Assembly (NCBI GenBank): GCA_015039365.1
Contig: WION01000114.1
Location: 1-64,000 of the forward strand
Origin: Amanita rubescens
Taxonomy: Eukaryota > Basidiomycota > Agaricomycetes > Agaricales > Amanitaceae
Reading direction: 5' to 3'
DNA: 64,000 bases
In this document: in pieces, positions 21,645 to 30,797 of the stretch
Numbering within the stretch: position 1 is the first letter of the stretch
Layout of the letters: each line of letters starts with the position of its first letter
Notes under the pieces: model-generated
What the model was told of the DNA's origin: nothing
The model's database searches: none
What the model saw: only the letters and a program-made list of their open reading frames with translations
Position numbers and translations under genes: made by a program

Positions 21645-23012
21645 ATGGCAACTAAACGCGAGGACAACTCAGAAGTTAAGTCTCCCAACGGTCTCCGGAA
21701 ACTACTATCGTCGGCTATCACAAGCGATGCATCTGCCGAAGTTGCTCTCCTTCATATCATGGAGGAGCATAATTTCAGCCCGAGTCTGTTGCAACAGATC
21801 TTGACTGGTCCGTTCATTTTGTTTGAACTCTCGGAAGCTATTTGACCGTATCTATTCCTTAGAAGACGGCTTAAGTGTTAGCTTTTTTAACGTACAATAC
21901 CAGGACATCGCTCCTTTCGTTGGACTCGACCCTAATCGAAACATGAACGATATCGCCACATTTGACATCTATCGCTCGCGTATTCCTACATCACTTTTCA
22001 GGTCCATTGCGCAGGATATGGACGTCCTACTGCATCAGTATGGGCCCTTGAGCATCAAATGGAAGAGGCAACATCCCGGTTCCTCGCCCCGGTAAGAAGA
22101 ACCTCCTCCTGCGAAGAAGCTCAGACCGCTGTTCTCAGATCTTTAATCGCTTGGTTGCTCAATTTGGTTTTGCCTTTAGAAATCTGCCAGAGTCTATCCT
22201 TGATGGCCGTGTAACTACAAGAGGCAGGATCGAATATCACTTCAAGGCATTTGGTTCTATTGCGGCTCTTTTTATAGAAGTCAAGCTCAAAATTGGTAGT
22301 GGAAAGGAGCGAATGGATGCGATTGCTCAAGTGATAGCGGAATGCGATGGTCAGGCATCCTTTCAATAATAATTTCCACTGATTCATATATCTATGCCAT
22401 AGTCTGCTCTTGGAACAACACACGACAAGGTCTTCATGTACCTGTATTTGGTATCCTTTGTGACGGGAACGTGTTTCAATTCTTCTTGTTCGATGGCAGC
22501 ACCAAGCCTTTTTCATTCAGTCGTGGGACCCTCCCGGGAGATCCTCCAGCTCTTCGGTACGGTTTTGGACTGAATAACTTTACAGCGGTGGAAAGCTCTA
22601 GAGCTTTCATTCGTGCCCTGCGCCAGATATGTGAGATCACATTTGACCTGCTACTTCAAAGTTATATTTCGAGCTTGGATGCATACCGAAACCGCTCTGT
22701 TAGCAAGGGTAAGCAGGAAGGGAGGCCAAGGGAGAGTATGCATGAATGGGAAGAGGCTCTCTGTTTTGCTGGCGATGCATTAGAAAAGTTTCGAGCTGCA
22801 GAAACAATGCGCCGGGACAATCTCCCCGATGAAGCAAACACGACTGTGCAAGACGCAATGGATATTCTCAAACGCAGGTATGACCCTTCGACGTTAATCC
22901 ACATCGCATCTATTGACTTATAATCCAATCCAGCACAGATAAGGTTCCGAACATTGACAAAACAAACCTCATCATGAGTGCTTGGGATGACGAGGAGGTT
23001 GAAACAATGTAA
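21645..23012 (+). CDS. PD-(D/E)XK nuclease-like protein of a basidiomycete-expanded family, frame disturbed
   Basis: Starts MATKREDNSEVKSPNGLRKL at 21645 and ends SAWDDEEVETM at 23012. The conserved core reads FNRLVAQFGFAFRNLPES, GRIEYHFKAFGSIAALFIEV followed by KLKIGSGKERMDAIAQVIAE, then after a 50-nt intron CSWNNTRQGLHVPVFGILCD. The E-V-K triplet in a strand after an E/H-rich strand is the pattern of PD-(D/E)XK nucleases. From memory, similar proteins are abundant in mushroom genomes without known function; that is recollection, not a search result. Two frame changes (near 21830 and near 22048, the latter consistent with one missing G) break the N-terminal half. They may be sequence errors, since conserved genes here show similar ones, or early decay. 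Confidence 0.6.
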
Positions 23013-23093
23013 ACGTCAGACTATGAGATTTTTTTGTCCTTGATACGGCAATTGTGTGTTCTTACCGCCTTTGCTCCGCCAAACTGGACCTGG

Positions 23094-23330
23094 ATGCATG
23101 ATCATGCACTATCCATGCGTCGCCACCGTGATCATGCATGATCATACGGACCACCCGTGATCGTGTATGATCACGAGTGATTTACTTACTCAAAGAATTT
23201 ACATTTTTTTCTAATCACTGGTTAACCACGCGTGATTCACGCCAAAGCATAACAACGAGTGATCCATTCGTCACCAACGCATGCTCCATTCATGACCAAT
23301 GCAAGGACCACGCATGATTGATTTTATTAC
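23094..23330. repeat. cluster of degenerate TGATCATG palindromes
   Basis: Many imperfect copies of a short motif related to TGATCATGCA and CGTGATC occur. The best is a perfect 16-bp palindrome at 23129-23144 (TGATCATGCATGATCA). Copies decay towards 23330. No open frame. Could be a remnant of a short tandem or foldback repeat. Confidence 0.6.
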
Positions 23331-24039
23331 CCAAACGGGTCCTCAGCGTGCGGTTCAATGCTCGGCTCCAAAATTCGCGGTCCTGGTTACTATAAAAGAA
23401 ATTTAAAGAATATAAATTAATGTCGCGGGCTCACGGGACGCGACGACGTTCCGAAGATACGTGGTACCCTCACAGTCGTAGTGTTGAAAGAGGGTGGATG
23501 TATAATGTGTTGATTCATTTCCATCCGAATCGTAGTCATTCGACCTATTAGTCTGCACATATGACATTCTGACTTCTATTATCCTAACGTACAACACTTA
23601 GTGTAACCATTCCATTTATTCTCTTTGCTTACTCTTTTATAACTTGCATATCCCCTGACTGGCAAGTAATCTTTGGCTATAACCTGGCCTACACACAATC
23701 CTTGCACACGCCGATCGGACAGAACTTCTTAGTCAATTGCAATTGACGTGACCTTAGATTCATGATTAAAGTTGATTAAAGGAGGCTAGGTGAATTGCAA
23801 AAGGTCCAAAGGAATCTAGTCATGTGGAATCTGGATGTGTCATTCCGCGAGTCCGACATTACCGGCGTGGTGCTGTTTGAAATTTAATGCAAGCTGCACA
23901 ACAAACATCCGCTTACATACGATCAAGCTAGAGAGCTCAGCAAGAAATCCTAAGGGGCCGTTCACGCGCCTGGGCCCAGAGGTATATGGCGTACCGGAGG
24001 GCCCAGTGGGCACCTCATACCAGACGCTGTTGTAATAAG

Positions 24040-24215
24040 TTTTTCCCAAGTGGTTGCGTTTGGGTCCGACTCCTGTCCCATGGATGGCGTAAACCCACTG
24101 TTAGGTAGGCTGCTGGGGATGGTACCAAAATTGTTAAATAATGACTCGTCTGCGCCTAAGAGCTCTATGCATCTTATGCGGAGCATGTTTTGGCGTCTCT
24201 GAAAGGCAGATCTTG
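24040..24215 (+). pseudogene. relic of the YtcJ-like amidohydrolase (C-terminal part)
   Basis: The plus strand reads FSQVVAFGSDSCPMDGVNPL, matching PNKVIALGSDFPVESVNPLL of the intact gene at 14163-16596. A short stretch around 24165-24205 resembles the AAYASFAEADLG segment. The rest is eroded and the frame soon ends. It lies about 310 bp upstream of GS copy 3, the same arrangement as intact amidohydrolase to GS copy 1. I read it as the leftover of a duplicated amidohydrolase+GS unit. Confidence 0.6.
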
Positions 24216-24526
24216 GATTGCGATATGATTGCATGAGACAGGAGCGCCGGCGTGGGAACATATGTAACAAGAGGCCTACCTATACCCACACCCTCAGTAT
24301 CAACACAAGGCATACCTTTTGGACCAGTTCAGCACTTAGAATCATTTGCGCTATCAGCATCAGCGATTATCCTTTCCAATCGAGTGATACCTCTAATGAC
24401 CCATTAAGTATAGACATAGCTACATTGCGTGATCCTTACGGAACAGGATTAGCGCTTTGATACTTGAGCGTCTTCTATTCGTTTCCCTTCTCTCACCTTC
24501 TTGCAAGCATTTATCCTTAACAAACG

Positions 24527-26167
24527 ATGAACGGTTACGATCTGGGAGTTGAATACAAGCCAAAGAATCCACCAAAGAATGCGTCCAGTGCACCTTCTAC
24601 GACCGCTAGTCAACTTAGAAAACGCGGGATAAGTGAGTAGGGCCCTGACTCACCAACGAGCGTACTGATGAGCGTTTGCACAGAATATGTACGAGTCCAA
24701 TGGGTCGATCTCACTAATGTCACGAGATTCCGTGTCGTGACTCTTTCCTACTTTGAGAAACTGCTCCAAAGCCGTCGTCCGGGCGTGTGCACTGTAACGG
24801 CATGCTTCGGAATAGTAAATTTGGAAGTAGCGGAAGGATTTAGTACGACGGGCGAGTATCTTTGTGTTCCAGATTTAAGCTCGCTCCGAATTTGCCCGTA
24901 TGCGCCCGGGCATGCCAGCGTAATGGTCTGGTTCCAGGACAAAGCGCAGGTACTGAGGCCAGGTGGTAGCCTATCGCTCGAAGTGGATCTTTGCCCAAGA
25001 ACCTTACTCGCTCGCGTCGTCAAGTATGTCATTCTAGCTGAGTTGATACCCCGTGTTAATGTGCCGGTTTAGAGAAGCCCGTACCACATGTTCTGTAGAC
25101 TTTTTGGCCGGGTTCGAAATAGAATTTATTATCCTCAAATCGACGAGGCCAGTTGAAGCTGTTAGTAATCACGGTTGGACTACAGCGAATGCGTTTCTAT
25201 CTGGGAATATAGCGGCCGCCGTTGTTGAGGAAATCGCAGACGGAATTCAAGAATCTGGTATAGAGTTGCAGATGTACCATGCCGAAGCTGCTCCAGGACA
25301 GGTGAGAGTACCATGATTTTATCGATAAAAAGTTTTATCTGACCGATATGGGGTCCAGTACGAGGTTGTTACCGGTCCGTTGTCACCTCTGGAAGCGGCA
25401 GATGCGCTTGTCCACACGCGGGAAATAATTCGGAACATTACTAACAAACATGGATTGCGAGCAACCTTTGCTCCTCGACCTTTCGTGACATCCGCTGGAA
25501 CAGGAGCACATGCTCACATCTCGATCCACTCCCGCAGTGGAGAATCTAAACCGAGGGAGAGTCTCGCTTCCTATGAGACTTCATTCCTTGCGGGTGTTCT
25601 AGAGCATTTACAAGCTCTAGCAGCGTTAGCGTTACCTATACCTGCTTCGTTCAAACGAGTGGAGTACGGTGCATTTTCGGGTGATTCATACGTCTGCTGG
25701 TGTGCTGAAAAGCGCGAAGTGCCCATATGCTTAGTAAATGCTTTATCTCCTACCAGCCGCCGATTTGAAATGCGGTTCAGAGATGCAACAGCAAATCCAT
25801 ACCTTGTTCTCGCTGGCATTTTGACAGCTGGTATTGACGGTATCCGCAAGAAACAGGAATTGACGCTCAAGAGTTGTGCTGAATCTCCTTCGGAAATGAG
25901 CGCTGAAGAACGGGAAGCTTTGGGGATCACGCGTCGTTTGCCCTTGACAACTCAAGAGGCCAGAACATTTTTCGAGCAGGATGAAGTGTTCAAGAAAGCC
26001 TTTGGAGAAAACTTTGTAATGAAATATTTGTCGGTGAATAAGGTGCGTAGTCTATGCTCGATTAGCAGAGGGGCGAATACCGATGGATTGATCAGCTGTT
26101 GGGAGAAATACTTGATGAAGGTGGTAGTGAGGAAGAGAAGTTGTCGCGCCTGGTGGAGTTTTTTTAG
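24527..26167 (+). CDS. glutamine synthetase type I-like ligase, copy 3
   Basis: Starts MNGYDLGVEYKPKNPPKN at 24527 and ends LSRLVEFF at 26167. Exon order matches copies 1 and 2. Landmarks: VRVQWVDLTNVTRFRVVTLS, GFEIEFIILKST, YHAEAAPGQYE, GTGAHAHISIHS, RRFEMRFRDATANPYL and YLSVNK, then the last exon LLGEILDEGGSEEEKL. The ATP/metal and glutamate ligands are kept. Relative to copy 2 a few surface changes are seen (SGDSYVCWCAEKREVPICL for GGTYVCWGSEKGELPICL). Probably functional; substrate unknown. Confidence 0.87.
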
Positions 26168-27100
26168 AGCAGCGATATTGATCCAATTCAACTTGGTATT
26201 TTTTTAGAGCGGTCGATTCAATTGCTGTCGTAATGTAACGTCCGAGGCCAATCATAAGTGGATGCGGATGTGTCAATCAATAGTAGAGCGAAATGAGGAG
26301 ACATACCAAAACATGTTGATGCATTGATTGAAGATGAACATTTGTCAAACCGACACCAGGCCATACGACGATCAACAGATGTTACGAATGATGCTTCCAC
26401 AAGCTGGACTGTAGAATGACCTGTCGACAGGCGTTTCGAATTATCATGAACTTGAGTATCGACACATCGACAATGTAGATCGCCGCTTTTAGGCTACAAT
26501 TCAGTTGACCAGCGTGGAATCAGGACATGTATGCATGTTATATCCAAGTGAACGGCCGGATTTGCCTAAAGAAACATCAGCCGAAATGGACAGAGAAGGA
26601 CAGAAAGTACATACAAATTCTTATTCTGCCTGATGGACAACCGGCCGTGGGTTCCGACTCCTAGCGTGCCATCGGCTGGTCCGTTCCTGAGCACCGTGAA
26701 TAAAGTAGCTCTCTCTCACTGTGGGTGAACGATATCCAGTCGAGAATTCGGCAAGGTAATAGCTTCTGATTCCAGGTCAAGTGACGCAGCTAAGTTTAGT
26801 ACATATTGTGACCGACGCCCGTAACTGTAAACGTCTTCGCACCGTCTTCGTCGTATCTGCTACAATCGTCGCGCAGCATGACCAGACTAAAATATCAAAG
26901 GAAAGCGCAGCAAGGTGAGGGTCCCAAGCCACTGACGAGCGGTTCAAGCGGCGGATATGCCGCTATCGCATTAACGTCAGCCTTTTTCGGGTCAGCCACT
27001 TGCCTTAAAAAAACCAAATCTTTTTCTGTTCTTTCTTCATTTCTACGCTCCTTTCCCCCCTCCATTCGTTTCAGTCTCTCATTTTTTCTTGCCGTGCAAT
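26168..27100. other. intergenic region with inverted-repeat copy and GH16 5' flank
   Basis: Holds the GS copy 3 terminator region, a ~290-bp segment (26500-26790) that recurs inverted at 34217-34506, and from about 26866 a segment repeated directly upstream of the decayed GH16 at 34605. No gene of its own. Confidence 0.5.
26500..26790 (-). repeat. ~290-bp repeat, inverted copy of 34217-34506
   Basis: The reverse complement matches 34217-34506 over several blocks, including GTTGTCCAT, CGATGGCACGCTAGGAGTC and the stretch ending GTCCTGATTCCACGC. It lies upstream of intact GH16 copy 1, while the partner lies upstream of decayed GH16 copy 2, so it belongs to the same duplicated segment but has been flipped. 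Confidence 0.7.
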
Positions 27101-28374
27101 ATGCATCTGATACGCATCTTGGCCGCCAGCTTCATCCTAATCAGAGCATACCGCGCAAGAGCTGGTATTGTGCCTCAGCTGTGGCCACCAATATGTTATT
27201 CGTTGAAGGACACCTACGTCGGGGCAGACTTCCAGAATAATTGGGAATGGGAGGCAATTCCCGACCCAACACACGGGCGGGTCAACTACGTGACTTTGGC
27301 TCAAGCGCAAGCGTTGAACTTGACTGAAGGTAAGTATATGCACGCCGTCTCCGTCCAATTACTACTGCTGACCGTGTGTGTAGTTACAGATGACAACTCC
27401 TTTATAATGAGGGCCGACTGGTACAGCAAGGTGTCACCTAATGCTACTGGGCGAAATAGTATTAGGATCGAGTCCCGCGCAGCATATGGCGAATCGTTGT
27501 CGATCCTGGATATGAGGCACATGCCGTGGGGTTGTGGTACTTGGCCTGCGTTTTGGACTAAGAGTGCGGCAGGACCTTGGCCTAATGGAGGGGAAATTGA
27601 TATCATAGAAGGTAATGTGTCCGAATTTAGACCAGTACCATTGAACTGACGCGTTAATCGCGTCTTACAGGTGTTAACCTCAACACGGCCAATCAGGCGA
27701 CGCTGCATACCACGCCAAACTGCACACAATGCGAGCCCCGAATCCAAATGGGGTGGGTCCTCCTTCAGCTAATCATTATCTGCATCGTAATATTCTTGTA
27801 GCAACTCCTTAACCTATAATTGCGACGCATCCATTAACAATAATGTGGGATGTGGCGTACAAATCACTCAACCCAACTCATATGGGCGCGACTTCAATGC
27901 CAATGGCGGCGGTTACTACATTATGCAACTCTCCCGTGAAGTTGGGATAAGGATCTGGTTTAAGCAAAGAGAGGATATCGAGATAAACGTATGGAAAAGG
28001 GACGGAAACGACCTTTGCGTCGACCTTGCAACTTGGGGGCTACCGGATGCTGCCTTCACCTGGGACGAATGCGACTACGATAGCCATTTCAACGCCCAGA
28101 ACTTTTTATTTGACCTGACATTCTGCGTACGTTGGTTTATTCTTCTCATGACATTCGCTAATTATGAATTACAGGGTGATTGGGCTGGTAATGTCTATTC
28201 CACATCCGGATGCCCCAGCAATTGCACTGATTGTGAGCGTGTCCTGTTGTCTTTCATCACAGTGTCTTATCCTCTTGAGCAGTTGTTGACAACAATCCGG
28301 ACCAGTTTGCGGAAGCATATTGGGATATCAAGTCTTTACGTGTCTACGAACCATGTCCATATGGAAACTATTAA
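27101..28374 (+). CDS. secreted GH16 endo-beta-glucanase (laminarinase-like)
   Basis: Start at 27101 (MHLIRILAASFILI, hydrophobic signal). About six exons. Conserved parts: SLKDTYVGADFQNNWEWEAI, MPWGCGTWPAFWTKSAAGPW, the catalytic GGEIDIIEGVN (ExDxxE nucleophile/acid-base motif), ATLHTTPNCT, VGCGVQITQPNSYGRDFNAN, GIRIWFKQREDIEINVWKRD and CVDLATWGLPDAAFTW. The C-terminus is YWDIKSLRVYEPCPYGNY, stop at 28374. This is the fungal GH16 family acting on beta-1,3/1,4- or beta-1,3-glucans in the wall or medium. It is the only intact one of three copies in the window. The others are at 34838 and 39215. Confidence 0.88.
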
Positions 28375-28583
28375 ATACCGACCACGACCACGTTCTTTTT
28401 GAACCACGATCAGGCACATTCTTTTAGCTAGGATTTGTTTAATTTTCGTTTTGGATATACCAATACGGTGATAATCTATAATCTAAAAGTAATTATACCT
28501 CGGACATCATAATATAGGAATGATCCTTTCGACCGAGCCCTCGACCCGGTGTTTTATAAGCTATTCCGTGCACTGTCATCTCG

Positions 28584-28815
28584 TAGCTTTGATTTTTATA
28601 AGCAAAGGACTCGGATACCGCGATCCCTCTGCAATGCAGCCTCGCAAGAAACCCAGACTAACGCCAATGGGGATGCCAGATGGTTTTGGCACCGCCGAAG
28701 GTCAAGGTCTCGGTGCCTCAATTTACGTCTGCTTTTGCTGCGTTACGGACCGCCAAACCCGATTCTCTCCAATCAAGACTGGGTCCATCTTCACGGATGT
28801 TGTCGGCGCCTGTTA
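28584..28815 (+). pseudogene. truncated 5' copy of the unknown gene at 39769
   Basis: Sequence from 28584 matches 39718 onward closely (leader plus MQPRKKPRLTPMGMPDGF), then loses the frame and homology after about 200 bp. It sits downstream of GH16 copy 1 just as the full gene sits downstream of GH16 remnant copy 3, so it marks a duplication end point. Confidence 0.75.
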
Positions 28816-29443
28816 AACTCCTTGTTTGTGGTTACTAAGGAGCTGTATAAATGCAAGGGTGGCGTCGTCGAACATGTTAAAGGTTTATCGATGGCAGACT
28901 TTAAGAGCGCGCAGGTCCGCAGGACTATAAGTTCACGTCGAGGCATGCATATTTGGAAACTTCTATGTAGATATACAACGCGTCTGTCCCTAGTCATAAA
29001 CTGAGGTTGAATAATAGAATGATTTCCGTTCCATTTTGCTTCCTGATCCTTTGGAGTAAGAGGCACACTACCAACATGATCCAGACCGCTGGGAGTATTG
29101 ACAATGATATCGCTGCTTTGGAAACAGGGACGAGGCCGGGCGTCCATTTACAATTAAGCGCTCTGACGTGACAACCGTCTCGTTCTAGACTGCGGTGCGG
29201 CCCACTTACTGTGCGCGAGCAGGGGCCGGACGCTTTGGTGATGCATTTTCGTGGAGCAAACTAGCTTATACAGAATGTTCTGAACTGTAAAACAATAATG
29301 TTATTGATTTACCTCGTCTTCGTGCAACAACAAATTCTCATATAATTCCCTCACTGAGCCAAATCACGACCAACACATAAATCTCCTGTACCACGGCATG
29401 GCATGGGTGAGCGTTGAATCAACCGTGGGTTGTAAACAGCTTA
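28816..29443. other. intergenic region
   Basis: No supportable gene; scattered short frames only. Confidence 0.35.
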
Positions 29444-29935
29444 CTAAATAGCAGCGACAAGACCCGTTAGAGTTTGGAAGTCGTCAAAAGAGGCATGGTC
29501 ATGAGTGGTGTCATGCCACGCAATGAGTGGTTGCACTTGTGCGTCGTTCTCCTTCTCACCATACCTCCAATGTGGTCCAATGGATTCAATCCAGTAGACC
29601 TTCGAACACGCAGTGCCGGCGAACGCAGTGTCTATTTGTCGATTGAGCTCGCGTTCAGGAATTGGGATTGCAGGCTTCAAATGCTGGGCATTTCCAATTG
29701 CAATGATAAGGACAGAGCGTAATGTGATTGGAGCTGTAGTCAACTTCACGACCTCGATGATGAGATGACTGTCAGGATCAAGAGGGCGACGGTGCGGAGT
29801 GACAAAGTAGCGTTGGGCAGGGGGGAAGAGGGTTGTGAGGATTGCAGTCCACGGCCCAAACCATCCGTCTCCAATGGCTTCCTGGGGGTTCTCCGTATAG
29901 CGCTCCATAAGATCCCTGATGAGTGGGTGGAACAT
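29444..29935 (-). CDS. hypothetical protein, restriction-endonuclease-like fold suspected
   Basis: 163 aa from an ATG at 29935 (MFHPLIRDLMERYTENPQEA) to 29444. Characteristic blocks are GDGWFGPWTAILTTLFPP, HLIIEVVKL, INRQIDTAFAGTACSKVYWI-like (here LNRQIDTAFAGTACSKVYWI) and IGPHWRYGEKE. I recall similar single-domain proteins in many mushroom genomes, probably PD-(D/E)XK-like, in which the strand after VVKL carries an E-x-K. Here that strand reads VLIIAIGNAQH, so a catalytic lysine may be lost. The frame is open further upstream to 30067 but without an ATG. Function unknown. Confidence 0.55.
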   Translation of the reverse strand: MFHPLIRDLMERYTENPQEAIGDGWFGPWTAILTTLFPPAQRYFVTPHRRPLDPDSHLIIEVVKLTTAPITLRSVLIIAIGNAQHLKPAIPIPERELNRQIDTAFAGTACSKVYWIESIGPHWRYGEKENDAQVQPLIAWHDTTHDHASFDDFQTLTGLVAAI

Positions 29936-30797
29936 GTTGTTAAGTAACAGTCTTTGAATCACAGTGACACCGTCCGCTCCACTTGTCGACAATACAAATA
30001 ATAACTTTTTGAAGCTGTCGTGCACAACCGCGGTACCGCACCTCGTAATTGAAGGTGGACGTATCACTTCCGCTATACACCGTCCAAAGTGAGTTTGAGC
30101 TATTTGTCATAAAAACAGTTCTAAAGCTCGTCTAGGTGCTTCTGCAGCTCAGTTCAAAACTTTGGACCTCTCCTCCTAACTCAGGCCACTGTAACCTCAA
30201 TGTTCCATATGTGTGCCTGTGACACGAGACCGCGCAAAGAGTGGATCTGTGCGCCGCGATGATGACAATGGGGTAGGAGGCAACCTGCGTGTCGATTTGA
30301 CTGTTGCGTACTACGAAAACCAAAATGTCAATAAAAGCACAACCTGATAGGCAATCAACGCACCTCAGGCCTCGGGCCTGTAAGCAGCATAAACAATATC
30401 TTAACAGGCTCATATTTTCGTCGCTAAGGGCGCTTAGGCCTCCCGATTCCAATAAAACAGCTTGCCATCGACTACGTTGCACAATCTGCCATTCCGAATT
30501 TTGGTTGTTCTATATCTCCGTGTTTCATCTTCAATCTTGGTAGATGGCGGCTAATTGCTTGTTTCACCAGCAGATGCGCGATGATGTCTGTCAAATATGA
30601 GCGGGGATCACAAAAAGAGACCACAGTCGGCGCGATGATTTGGTCGGGATAGATATAGATACATCTGGGCCATGCATGAGTTGTTGTGGCACAAATGGTG
30701 AATGTAGGGCCTGTTGGAACGCTCAAGTGTGCCATTCCTGGATGTGCCGGATAGTCAGCAGAGAGGCGGGCTCGCCAGTAGGGCAGTGAGTGGCAAT
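29936..30797. other. intergenic region between two leftward genes
   Basis: No gene recognised. It contains the start of the FunK1 duplicated segment's outer flank. Confidence 0.35.

Larger units (their letters stand above)
23013..24526. other. 1.5-kb intergenic region with palindromic repeats and an amidohydrolase relic
   Basis: Contains a palindrome-rich stretch (23094-23330) and, near its right end, a decayed amidohydrolase fragment (24040-24215), both listed separately. The remainder shows no gene. Confidence 0.5.

Noticed and set aside
21645..23012. Firm pseudogene call for the PD-(D/E)XK-like gene
   Set aside because: The frame breaks resemble the single-base breaks seen in importin beta and the cytidylyltransferase, so sequence error cannot be excluded.
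16988..26167. Ordinary cytosolic glutamine synthetase (GS-II)
   Set aside because: The motifs and length are those of GS-I-fold ligases, and there are three tandem copies; nothing indicates the housekeeping enzyme.
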